DNA of 64,000 nt from positions 102,339 through 166,338 of the forward strand of contig NW_022985466.1 in assembly GCF_010093595.1 (NCBI RefSeq). The letters are read 5' to 3'. The stretch comes from Mytilinidion resinicola. Its lineage: Eukaryota; Ascomycota; Dothideomycetes; Mytilinidiales; Mytilinidiaceae. The notes under the pieces were generated by a model that was not told where the DNA came from, ran no database searches, and was given only the letters and a program-made list of their open reading frames with translations. Both the position numbers and the translations under genes were made by a program. Position 1 is the first letter of the stretch. Every line of letters starts with the position of its first letter. Shown in pieces: positions 43,057-52,876 of this stretch.

Positions 43057-43325
43057 TAAGTACCTAGGTACAGCCATAGGGATCTCTGCAGACGATGCTT
43101 ATTTCTTTAGTCTCTCATGGGGACCCGAGAGAACTCCGTTTCAGCGGTGTAGTAGAATTTAGTCTGCAACCCGTTACTGCTGACGCCATTCCGCTGATCA
43201 CTGCTGACGCCACTTCATTACCTTTTACGGGAGAGGATGCTCACTTGCAGGTGCTTCTTAGACCTTCCGAATTTCCTGAAAATTCCTCTGTGAAGTGTCA
43301 CGAACGTACCAGCTTCCTCCCAACA

Positions 43326-43914
43326 ATGTCTTCGCCAATCTCCGGAGCTTGTCTCTGCGGCGCGCTTCAATATGAGTTCGACGCCGGCGACTGGATTATC
43401 GTATGCCCTCATACCATCTGCTTCTCCGTTATCACATCATCACTTTCTTCCAATCCTATTCCACTTACCATTATTCTCGCCTTCCCATCCTTCTCGATGC
43501 CTCATTTTCTCCAGCTTCCCATTCCGTCTTCCTTCCGATAGCCATGCCCTCTTTATTCACTACTTTTCCTCGCCCCCTTCCCTTCTCCACCTCTCTTCTC
43601 GTCCCCTCTACTCCTACTCACATCCCCAGGCCCTCTGCCACTGCAGCAAATGTCAAATCTCCTCCGGCGCCGTCTTCAGCTACAACGCCTGCGTTCCCGC
43701 ATCCTCCTTCCGCCTCATCTCCCCACCGGCATCCGTAACCGTCTACCGCACCGAGGGGCCGCGGCAAGCGTCCGGCTACCCCTCTCTACGAAACTTTTGT
43801 AATGTCTGTGGAACGACTTGCTGGACGCAGTGCGAGATGGGGCCGGATACTGAAACTCGCTATGTAAAAATGGGGACGGTCTTGAAGCATGGGCTGGAGG
43901 GGTTCTGGCCATAA
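43326..43914 (+). CDS. GFA/CENP-V-type protein, C-terminus cut short by a MITE
   Basis: Two exons (43326-43400, 43630-43914; GTATGC...CAG intron of 229 bp) give 119 residues. Zinc ligands are intact: C9-L-C11-G, C28-H-C30-S-K-C33 and C82-N-V-C85-G. The protein stops at F-W-P right after the V-K-M-G-T-V segment, lacking the last ~25 residues that the 26566 family member has (F-V-K-D-R-L-P-W-V ...). The stop TAA is part of a CCATAA that matches the terminal repeat of MITE family A. The intron is long compared with others here. Whether the shortened protein folds is unknown; the zinc sites suggest it might. Confidence 0.85.
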
Positions 43915-44128
43915 ACTTGTGCACGCGGATATGCCACTGCTCTGGCTGCACTCTCGCTCTTTCGTCACCGCCGTAAGGAGTGCCCTAGATAATATATTTC
44001 CACTTAGTCAAAAGGTAGTCCGATCCCCACCGCGGTGACTTTTACATCGTATTTGAAGTTTCGAAAGACTGTTGGGGTACCCCAAACAGTGGCGAGAAGT
44101 GCCTGAAACTTTCGTCGTGGTACTGTAA
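43896..44128. mobile_element. MITE family A, copy 3 (diverged ends), abutting the GFA gene
   Basis: The left end reads GGCCATAAACTTGTGCACGCGGAT, aligned to the family's GGCCATAAGTTTGGGCAC.CGGAT, then CACTGCTCTGGCTGCACTCTC. The right end is GGGGTACCCC-AAACAGTGG ... GTGCCTGAAACTTTCGTC then GTGGTACTG followed by TA. The left boundary is approximate. The inner sequence matches the copies at 47353 and 47687 better than those at 12991 and 42832, so two subfamilies exist. Confidence 0.75.
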
Positions 44129-45088
44129 GAGGCAGGGAGGAGGAAGGGAAGTTTGGAGGGTAGTTTGAGAGGCAGATAATCAGACAATGAGAATCGGAAC
44201 TGCTGGCGTTGATGCTGTCTTATGTGGACAGCGTATTGTGGGGCTTCGATGTGATGTATGCGCATGCAGTGAGTACGACATAATATGATTTGGAGCGTGT
44301 GGATTTGAGATCGTGGATTCGATGCGAGATTAGATGTCAGAATCTTTCGACATCGCTTCAGGGGAGTGAGATGGAGCATTTACGAGCTGATGACGCTGCA
44401 AGAGTAGCTCCGCAAGTCTGGAGCAGCGGGAATGGATGTCATGTTTTCGAATGTAGGGATTGGATGGAAGATTTTTACATGCTGGAAAATGGGACTTTTG
44501 CTGGCTTCATTAATACCTTGCCAAAAAAAGTCGAATTTCCTGATATCTTCGCTCGAGAGTTTGTTCCAGTGAGTCCTTATATGGGCTATAGCTATGCCCT
44601 GCCATCCGGGGAGGAACATAGCGCGGCGTTTCGCACACTCGTGGAGTGTCCCAGCGGGACAGCGACGTGATCTGAATGGTTGTGTTTGAAGTCTGTTAGG
44701 GGCCGGATTGTCGCTAGACATTCGCGAATAGAATAATCGGAAAACTTCTGCCTGTCCATCAAATTATTGCCTTCATGGCCAATCTGATTGAAGTTACCGG
44801 ATGATGACGATATAGATTTGCCGCGGACCTGAAGCCTCGCGTTGTCCCCACACTTGATTACTAATCGTGAATTTCAGCCTTCCACGATCGATGAGGGACC
44901 TGATCCCCGCAAATACTACATGATAAAATGAAGCCAGATCCTTCGCATGCCCTCTTGGCCAATGCGCAAGGTTTTACTTACAATTCCAGTCCGGCAAAGG
45001 CTTTGTCTCCAGTAATACCACGCACGGCCGGGTCGATCTGGTGCGGTCGGGGCCTGGCTGGTTCACTAGACCTTTGATAGGCTGCGAT
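44129..45088. other. Unresolved: overlapping open frames on both strands at 44371-44721
   Basis: Plus 44371-44670 (99 residues from ATG, rich in aromatic residues, G-N-G-C-H-V-F-E-C-R-D-W) and minus 44721-44380 (113 residues, I-R-K-F-D-F-F-W-Q-G-I-N) cover the same DNA. Both look protein-like and neither shows a known domain, so I cannot choose. The rest up to the HET gene shows no gene. Confidence 0.3.
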
Positions 45089-47302
45089 ATGATGCAGTTT
45101 TGGAACAAAAGATGGAAAAAGACCGGAGGAAAAGGCGGTATGGCCACTTCTCCATTCTCCATCCGTGCGAATGACGACTGACCCATTCCAGATAAAGAGT
45201 CTGCAGATGATCAACTTTGCACCAAGTGTCGTGAAATCAACTTTAAGGGAGCCCTCGCGTTAGACCGTAGCGCCCTTTGGCCAGCAGCGAAAGGGGTATA
45301 CATTGCGTCAATTGCCAGCTCCCGGTTGGAAGGACCAGGGGCAACAGCGATAACGTGCCCTCTGTGCTGGATGTTCCGACAGCATGGATTTGGACCGCTC
45401 GAGCAATATCCACCATCGCGCGAGTACCATCTCCGGGCATACTGGCTTTTGTCTGAGTTCCATTCACCCTTCGTCAAAGGCACTCATCTCGCCCCGGAGA
45501 ATGTGAAGAATGAGGATCGTGTCTTCTTTGCGGTTGTTCCAGAGGGAATGGGTCGTAGTTGGTACGATCCGCGCAATGAACTCACACGAAGTATCGCGAG
45601 GCCTATCTTCTGCCACAACGAGAAATCCAGGCAGAGCTTGCTGGCATCTCCTCGTGTTCTGCAGCAAGAAATTGACCTCAGCGTGGTGAAACGATGGCTG
45701 AAGCGCTGCTCCTCAAACCATGGTGTTGCTTGCCGAAGTACCGGAAATCCTGTGGACGGACTTAAAGTTATCAATTGCCGGAACCTAACTGTTGAAAAAG
45801 CGCGGCCATCTATACCGTATGCCGCCCTTAGCTATGTTTGGGGTGGAGTTGAGTCTGCTCAAGTCTGTACGCCGTCCGATGATGCAGTACCTCTCCCCGA
45901 AGATCTACCCAAGACCATTCGGGATGCCATCACAGTCTGCAACGGAGTCCACACACCGTACCTCTGGGTGGATTCATTGTGTATTGATCAAGGGAATTCA
46001 AAGGAAATTACCGACCAAATAAACCAGATGAGCTCCATCTACAAGGGAGCTAGGTTTACCATAGTCGCTGCCACCGGGAAAGACTCGAATGCAGGCCTTC
46101 CAGGGGTGAATGATTCTAAGAGGTCCACTCAACCAGTCGCAAATGTTGGAAAGTTACAGCTTATATCGACGATGCGCCCTCCAATCTATGCAATTCCAGA
46201 ATCGATCTGGGCGTCGCGAGGGTGGACTCTTCAAGAAGCTGTGCTGTCTCATCGTCGACTCGTATTCACGGACGATCAGCTATATTTTGAGTGCAGACGA
46301 ATGAGTTGTCAAGAGAGTCTGCATTTCGACTTGAATCTAACCCATTCGGCCGATTTATCGCGGAGTCGAGACTTCATGCACTCTGGAATCTTCAGCACGC
46401 GGGGTCCCCATCGCGACACAAGAGTGGAACATCACAGAAGAATCAACAATCTGATCGCGCTGAGAAAGCATGTGCGAGAATACTCTAGAAGAGATCTTAG
46501 CTTCGACTGTGATTCAATTCGGGCTTTTGTCGGCATCCTAGACGACTTCGCGGTATCGAAGTATCCGATACTTCATTTCTGGGGCCTACCGTTCTTGGGA
46601 AGCTCTACGGACTTCGTTCACGGGACACTTAGTACAAGCTTACGCTGGTACCATGCTGATCAGGGCTTACAGTCTGGCAGCGTGTATCGGCGTTCGGGGT
46701 TCCCCTCATGGTCCTGGGCAGGCTGGAAAGGTGAAGTCAAATTCTTCGATGCTGGCCAAGAGGAGTTGTATGACTTTACTACCGTCCAATTTCGCACGGT
46801 TGATATGTCGATCTCCGATATTTGGCTTGAATATGATGGGGACAGACGAGTGTACTACAAGTCTCTTTTCGAGGAAGGACTGCCAGCGCCACTTGACCTC
46901 CGGTATCCAATGGCTCTTATTCTCAACTGCCCTATCATGTACCCTAAAACCTTTGTCAAGGTGGGCGACAGCCCTTTTGTTAAGGTGGACGACAGCCTGA
47001 AAGGCCAATGGCGTATCAATGATGTTGTAGACGTGGAGCTGTTCCTATCGAAGACAGAAGGTATCGTTGACAGGCTAGAAGAGCTGCTTAGACTCAGAAC
47101 ACTGTACCTCATCGTCATCGGGAGACGGCAGGTAATTGATGAAGTGTGTAGGATCTACATGATGATAGTAGAGGACGTTAAGGACGCCGAGAATACCGAG
47201 GGGTCTGCCTGCCGTGTGGGATTGATAGAGACTGAGTCTTGTCAATGGCATAAATTGAGCAATTTGGTAGGTAAGGAGCGACGAGAAGTACGACTCGTCT
47301 AA
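45089..47302 (+). CDS. HET-domain (heterokaryon incompatibility) protein
   Basis: Exon 1 is 45089-45137 and exon 2 is 45192-47302 (GTATGG...CAG intron), giving 719 residues. The join restores frame and adds the N-terminal L-C-T-K-C-R-E-I, then C-P-L-C-W, a zinc-knuckle-like pair common before HET domains. The HET core follows: Y-A-A-L-S-Y-V-W-G, L-P-K-T-I-R-D-A-I, Y-L-W-V-D-S-L-C-I-D-Q, I-N-Q-M-S-S-I-Y-K-G-A-R-F-T-I-V-A-A, then the downstream R-G-W-T-L-Q-E-A-V-L-S-R-R-like block and F-P-S-W-S-W-A-G-W. HET domains trigger regulated cell death in fungal non-self recognition. The C-terminal ~250 residues have no known domain. MITEs lie on both sides. An ATG at 45092 is an equal start candidate. 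Confidence 0.93.
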
Positions 47303-47352
47303 TCGAGGATTTGCTTCTCGAACAACGAGAGCGGGAAAGCGCATTGTATGTG

Positions 47353-47581
47353 GAGCACTAGGTCATTAGTTTGGGCACACGGATACATCACTGCTCTAGC
47401 TTTACTCTTGCTCTCTTGACACTACCACCGTAACGAGTGGCCTAAGTAACACGCATTCAGTCAGTCAAAAGGTAGTCTAATATCCAGTGCGTTACCCTTT
47501 GCATCGTCTTTAGAGTTCCAAGAGCCTGCCAGAGTAACCTAGGCAGTTGCAAGGAGCGCCCAAACTTATGTCTTGGATCTG
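47353..47581. mobile_element. MITE family A, copy 4
   Basis: Left end GAGCACTAGGTCATTAGT then TTGGGCACACGGAT; right end GCGCCCAAACTTATGTCT then TGGATCTG followed by TA. It lies about 50 bp after the stop of the HET gene. Boundaries are good to a few bases. Confidence 0.8.
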
Positions 47582-47686
47582 TACTATTCTGATTAGTTTG
47601 CTGCCTGGCTAAGCTGACTTAAGAGGCATCATTCGCGGTCTAGTTGTAGACAAGAGGTAAGAAGTTCTGTGTTCTACTTTTCGATA

Positions 47687-47912
47687 CAGTGCTAGTTCAT
47701 AACCTTGGGCACACGGATTCTTCACTAACCTAGCTTCATTCTTGCTCGACCAACACCACCGTAAAGAGCACCCCAGCTAGCAGGCTTTAGCTTGATTACA
47801 ATACAGCTCAATCTCCATTACTTTGGTGTTTACATGGTATTCATACTTTTGAAAGCCTACTGGGGTACCCAAAGTAGTTTCAGGGAGTGACTAAACTTAA
47901 GTCTTGGTACTG
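47687..47912. mobile_element. MITE family A, copy 5
   Basis: Left end CAGTGCTAGTTCATAACC then TTGGGCACACGGAT, preceded by TA; right end GTGACTAAACTTAAGTCT then TGGTACTG (followed by CA, so the right TA is lost). It shares GGGGTACCC-AAAGTAGT with the other members of its subfamily. Confidence 0.85.
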
Positions 47913-48725
47913 CAGCATAATTAATGATATGTTAACGGAAACTCGTCATGTCGTGATTAACTTGGTGACTAATATAGGTGATTGGGAGTCAGTCTCAGGG
48001 GTGGGAAGTCCGTCTCAGGGGGCGAAATTCCGCTCCGGGAAAAGACCGGCCGCTGCCAATAGCTTCTTTCAACCTCACTTCATGGCCATTATTACTCGAA
48101 ACACAAAGCCGAGACGGAACACATCTGTGCTATGTCCTCGCACTCCCAGTAGTACCTCTCCACGATAGCCTGGAATTTGGGCACACTGAAATAGGAAGAG
48201 GGGGCGTCTAGGAGTTGTACAAGGACCATCTTAGGTGCTGTACATGGCGAATCGAGATATATGCAGAACCAACGAGGTGAATGGGCCCTGTGAGAGTATT
48301 CAGGTCAGTTAGGCCTTAAGGCTAAAAGGATATCTGGATATTACGTGAAGTGGGAATCGCATCATGATAGGGTATTCAGTTTCGGATGCATACGCCGCCG
48401 TGACTACGTCTTCCATCCCAATGCCACTATAGATCTATATACTAGATTATTACGCCAGAATTATATTCGCGAAATGCTGTGTCGCCAGAGTTCGGATGTT
48501 GATGGAATCTGACTGCCTTCATAATCAATAAGCGCTGGATCAGTAAACATAACCTTGGACCCTGCCCTGCACGAGCACAGGTATTACTTTCAACTTCCGC
48601 CATGAGCCGACTTACTTGACCTTAAAGTTGGGCATTGCTCAATACTTGGTGAGCGTCTTTTTGAAGCTCTATCTACCTCATCGCATATGTCCCGAGATTC
48701 TAAGTTCATAAGACGTCCGATCAAT
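47913..48725. other. Intergenic, no gene recognised
   Basis: Short frames only. A GGAATTTGGGCACACTG phrase near 48173 resembles a single decayed MITE family A end. The sequence up to 48725 is the presumed promoter of the alpha/beta hydrolase. Confidence 0.4.
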
Positions 48726-49726
48726 ATGTACTTCCTTACCACACTACTTCTCTGTAAGCCAAATTTCAAGCCTTTCTAGTCAATGGCTTCAGCTAATCAT
48801 GCCTCTTGAAAGCACTCTCAGCGCTTAATTTATCCTCGGCAGTTCCCCATCTTAACCCACCAAACTACCCCAGCCCAAGTGGCAAAGATATCTCCATTAC
48901 CAACAACAATGCAACGCTTCACTACACAAAGTACGGCCGCGGACCCCTCCTCATCTTTCTCCATGGCTTTCCCGATCGCGCCGACACCTGGTCTACCTTC
49001 CAAGTCCCATTCTTTGCCCGTACCCACACGGTTCTAACCCCTTACCTCCGCGGCTACCCCCCGTCCTCGATTCCCCCCGACGTGTCAGCCTACACCTCCA
49101 CCAACTTCGTGTCCGACCTCCTCGCTATCATCGACCACGAGAAAGCCGAGAAAGCAACCATCGTCGGCCACGACGTCGGCGGCGCGGTCGTACAGTACTT
49201 CGCGCTCGCGCACCCAGAGCGTGTGGAAGCGCTGGTGCTCGTGAACACCGTCGTGCTGCCCAATTTTGTGCGTCTGATCGAATTCGATCCTGACCAAGAG
49301 TTTCGCGCGAAGTACACCATCGCGCTCGAGGCGTACCACGCCGGGGACCCCGTGCCGCAGCAGGTGTTCGATATACTCGCGGATATCCGGAACGAGACGT
49401 ACCGCGCTGAGAATACTAAGTATATAGAGGATAATCCGATTGACGGGATGTTGCATTTCTATAACGATAATTACCCGGAACCGCCGTATGGGAAGAATAT
49501 CAGCACGAAGGGGATGGTGGAGAAGGTGTCGACGTTGATTGTGTGGGGAACTGATGATCAGTATTTCAGTCCGAAGAATTATGATGAGATGGCAGGGTGG
49601 TTTGAGAAGGGGGTGAGGTTGGTGACTGTGCCTGGGGCGAGTCACTGGAGTTTCAGGGACCAGCCGGAGAAGTTTAATGTGGAGGTTGACGGATTTTTAA
49701 GGACGGTGGCGGAATTGAGAGGATAG
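48726..49726 (+). CDS. Alpha/beta hydrolase of the epoxide hydrolase/haloalkane dehalogenase type, with signal-like N-terminus
   Basis: Exon 1 is 48726-48753 and exon 2 is 48822-49726 (GTAAGC...CAG), giving 310 residues. The short first exon supplies the ATG; the long second frame has none at its beginning. The N-terminus (M-Y-F-L-T-T-L-L-L-S-L) resembles a short signal sequence. The fold shows the oxyanion H57-G-F-P60, the nucleophile Asp127 in G-H-D-V-G-G, the acid region W-G-T-D-D-Q and the base His284 in G-A-S-H-W. Asp rather than Ser as nucleophile points to epoxide hydrolase or dehalogenase chemistry (ester intermediate, then water attack). The substrate is unknown. The codon composition changes from C-rich to G/A-rich half-way through. 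Confidence 0.9.
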
Positions 49727-49783
49727 GAGGTGCCGATTAGAGGCATCACTAAAATTAGACGGCTGTATAGCTATCCCAAAATA

Positions 49784-49955
49784 TAGCACCATGACATAAG
49801 TTTGGGCACTCTTTGCGTCTGCGTGGGGCATACCGACAGGCTTGACTCTAAATACGAAGTAAAATTTGACGTAGCGGAAATAAGGCTACTATGTGATTGA
49901 CTGAATACATGCTAACTGGGGTGCTCCTTACAGTGGCGCCGAGCAAGCAGAACTT
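49784..49955. mobile_element. MITE family A, copy 6 (right end missing)
   Basis: The left end GCACCATGACATAAGT then TTGGGCAC and the inner TTTGACGTAGCGGAAATA.GGCTAC, ACATGCTA.CTGGGGT.CTCCT and GCGCCGAGCAAGCAGAAC follow the 42832 copy. Similarity then stops at about 49955, just before tandem repeat B begins. Confidence 0.75.
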
Positions 49956-49984
49956 GCTCCTTCATATTGACGCTCTTCATCTTT

Positions 49985-50535
49985 CTCGTATCTGGGTGAG
50001 CAGAAGCTGGTCGCTGCGATGAGCCTGTGCGTTCATTGTGATCTGAGCCTTGCGCCATATAGAGACCCCAATCCTACTGAGGTAGAGTGGGGTACGCTTT
50101 ACAGCAACTCTGGGTAATTTCTAGGGGGGCATGGGTTACACAGTACACGACGTTCGCATCTAGGTACTAGTCGTACGCCCTCCTCACTGATTTCTGTGCC
50201 TGCGTCTGAGTCTGCCGGAATGATCCTGCGATGTTCACTGTGTGTCGAGCCTTGCGCCATGCGGGAACCCGATCCTTACTCAGTAGGGTAGGGTACGCTT
50301 GAAAACTACCCTGGCCAATTCTTAGGCAAAATGGGCTCCGGCACGCATGATATTCATCGTAGCTGATTCCTGCACTCTCATCACACCCATATTTCCAGGC
50401 GGCGTTGTCACCGTTCCAGCGCTCAGTGTGGTCTGCGACCTTCTGCCAGCCTGACAGGTCCGATCTCTACTGAACCAGTAGGGCGGAGTATGCTCTAAAA
50501 CTACTCTGGCCAGTTTCTAAGACAAAGGAAGGAGA
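49985..50535 (+). repeat. Tandem repeat B, three diverged units of ~185 bp (plus orientation)
   Basis: Units near 50020, 50215 and 50405 share G.TCA.TGTG..TCTGAGCCTTGCGCCAT, a GATC.CTACT.A..AGTAGGG..GGGTACGCT block and AAAACTACTCTGGCCA.TTTCTA. The same family is present in opposite orientation at 41850-42500, 7.5 kb away. Confidence 0.7.
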
Positions 50536-51524
50536 ATTTTCACATTATTTACTCGCAGTATGCTTGATTTATATCCAGGTCAACATCGTGGGATCGATGG
50601 AACTTACGCACAGCCTTTCGTTTGTTATTTCTTGCTCAGCCACAAAGCTGCCTCATTTTAGGGTCGCACCGAATCGAACGCCGAATCCGAATCTGAGCCT
50701 CCCTATCTGAACATTGCACTTGATATGTCCTATTGACGTAGCAAGGCGCTTAGGGTGGTGTAGAAGCGTGAGCAGACACAACCGGAAACCGCCTATTACT
50801 TTTGGAAGGCGTAGAGTACCGTTTCTACCCTACCATAATCAAGGGCATCAAAATTTACGCAGAGCAAAAGCGAAGGCTACGCGGCAGAGATCGAACCGTT
50901 ATTGATTATAAGCATACCCTTGATATTAACTTTTGAAAATACTGGAGCTCGCCACACAATGGTAACCGGGCGTAGGTGCTCTAGTTCGAAAGTAGTCTCA
51001 ATTCCTAAGACTATGAAGCCCGATGCCTTAATAACGTAAAGCTTCACGCGTAAAGCTTCACGCGCTCAATTGTTGTAGATGCGCAAGTGGTCCGACACCG
51101 TTAAATTATCCCACTTTCTCCGGGCACGACCAATTTCCCATGGAAACGCAGAGAAGCACGTCACTCCAGCTTCACTGTCATCGTTGATGCTAGCCACTAG
51201 CGCCTTGGCGTCAACCCACTCTCTTTAAAAGCAGAGCTCGCCCACCGTTTTCCTTCCTCCTACATCTTCTTCCACTTCGCTCCTCACTCCTCCACTTCAC
51301 TTCTCCTCCACCTTACTTCTCCACCTCACCCCCCAACCTCACTCTTCTTCACCCTTTTAGGTAGTGAACCTCAAGCGTTCACCACCTTCACACTCCTTCA
51401 ACAACGGCGAGAGCCATCCTTCATCTATAGCGCACTGCAGGTAAGTTTTTCTGGGGCACGCTTCACTTATATCATCAACTAACAAAGTGCTTCTGAAGGC
51501 TAGGTCGTTACCAGCACGTGCGAG
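50536..51524. other. Intergenic; leader and promoter of the BTB gene at the right end
   Basis: A TCTTTAAAAGC stretch at about 51221 followed by a long pyrimidine-rich tract (51245-51360) fits a fungal core promoter and leader. The phrase GTAAAGCTTCACGCG occurs twice back to back near 51038-51064. Near 50930-50975 a decayed inner piece of MITE family A may be present. No gene. Confidence 0.45.
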
Positions 51525-52244
51525 ATGGAGATTCGCCGCAAGAAGGATGCTAGACCTACGTATGTGTACTCACTTCCGGTATTCTCACCTCATCTTACTA
51601 AGTTGTAAAGCTACGGCGAGGGTTTGAAGGTCCTCGTAGGCCCCAAGGAGGTACCGTTTTTCGTTCACGAAGGACCGGTCCGAGTTTCGTCCAAATTCTT
51701 CGACAATGCGATGAAGGGGCCTTGGACAGAAGCTGCCGAGCGATGTGTGCGCCTAAGGGATGATGAACCAGATGTGTTCTCGATCTACCACGATTGGCTC
51801 TATACTCGCATGCTTTCAACGGCACACGACGTGGGAGGCGTCGAAGGGAACCAAGAGTACATCGATCTCTGCAAGGCCTACTGCCTTGGAGAAAGTCTCA
51901 TGGACGACAATTTCAAAAACGCGGCCATCGATGCCATAATCCACAAAAATCTCACCCCCGCAAGCGACCGCCAGAGATGGTATCCGGTTGGTATGGCAAT
52001 ACGCCACGCGTATGACGGTACACCACCGGGCTCGCCTCTTCGGAAACTCCTTGTGGACTTTTATTCTAAGCACGCACGGGTGTCATGGTTTTCTGATTAT
52101 ACTTCGAAGGATGAAATGCCCAAGGATTTTCTATATGAAGTGACCCTCGCACTTGTTACGGTGAGATCTAGGACTGACGACAGAGACGCATGGGAAAATC
52201 CAGTCCAGGTCAAGAGCCTGTACCACTCTCAAACCAAGACATAG
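51525..52244 (+). CDS. BTB/POZ-domain protein (fungal type)
   Basis: Exon 1 (51525-51559) and exon 2 (51611-52244; GTATGT...AAG intron) give 222 residues. The start of the second exon reads L-K-V-L-V-G-P, then F-F-V-H-E-G-P-V-R-V-S-S-K-F-F-D-N-A-M-K-G-P-W and E-A-A-E-R-C-V-R-L-R-D-D-E-P-D-V-F-S-I-Y-H-D-W-L-Y-T, the standard fungal BTB pattern. This is followed by Y-I-D-L-C-K-A-Y-C-L-G-E, then the A-I-D-A-I-I linker. These proteins dimerise and may serve as substrate adaptors for CUL3 ligases, though most fungal copies are uncharacterised and lie in expanded families. The C-terminal 90 residues have no known domain. Confidence 0.92.
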
Positions 52245-52539
52245 AGGGGTTTCTAGTAGGGAGGAAGCTTGGACTAGTGCAAGTTGGGGGAGACCACATT
52301 ACCTAGCCAAAAGCCTACATGCGGCTGCTTGCCACAATACCTTAACATTATGATTGAATCAGAAACTTTGAAGCATGGTGTGAGATGAGTGACAGTGGGA
52401 TCAAATGAGCAATCGAAAATAACGAAGAAGAAATAAGAAGCAGTCATAGGTCATGAGTCTGGTCCGAGTAATATTCCGCTGCTTCAGTACCACTCTTGCA
52501 GCAGTGCCACTCTTGCAGTAGACACCACCGTCAGGAGTA

Positions 52540-52768
52540 CAGTACTAGGTCATAAGTCTGGGCACACGGATTTAATGACTGCTTGGCTCCATTCTTGCTC
52601 ACTCGACACCACTGTGAGGAGCAGCCCAGCTAGTAAGCAGCCTATCGATCAAGAGGCAGTCTAATTTGCACCTCTTGAAGCTTGACATCGCGCGTGGGTT
52701 TTTGAAATTCTATGGGGGTACCCTAAGCAGTAGTAAAAGTGTGTGCACAGACTTATGGCCTGTCACTG
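52540..52768. mobile_element. MITE family A, copy 7
   Basis: Left end CAGTACTAGGTCATAAGT then CTGGGCACACGGAT, preceded by TA at 52538-52539; right end GTGTGCACAGACTTATGG then CCTGTCACTG. It has the same GGGGGTACCCTAAGCAGT core as the 43896 and 47687 copies. Confidence 0.9.
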
Positions 52769-52876
52769 GTACTAGGTCAAAAGTCTGGGCACACGGATTT
52801 ATCACTGCTTGGCTCCAATCTTGCTCACTAGACACCACTGTGAGGAGCAGCCCAGCTAGTAAGTACCAGAATTGAC
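52769..52876. mobile_element. MITE family A, copy 8 (left half only, abutting copy 7)
   Basis: It begins GTACTAGGTCAAAAGTCT then GGGCACACGGATTTAT, immediately after the right end of copy 7. It is almost identical to copy 7's left half as far as GCCCAGCTAGTAAG, where it stops. The next bases (to about 52920) hold a TTTTCAAAAATCCATGGGG-like piece resembling the right inner half, so this may be a full copy with a central deletion. Confidence 0.7.

Noticed and set aside
47887..48211. Open frames of 77-93 codons after MITE copy 5
   Set aside because: They begin inside the MITE end, lack a family signature, and are of a length expected by chance.
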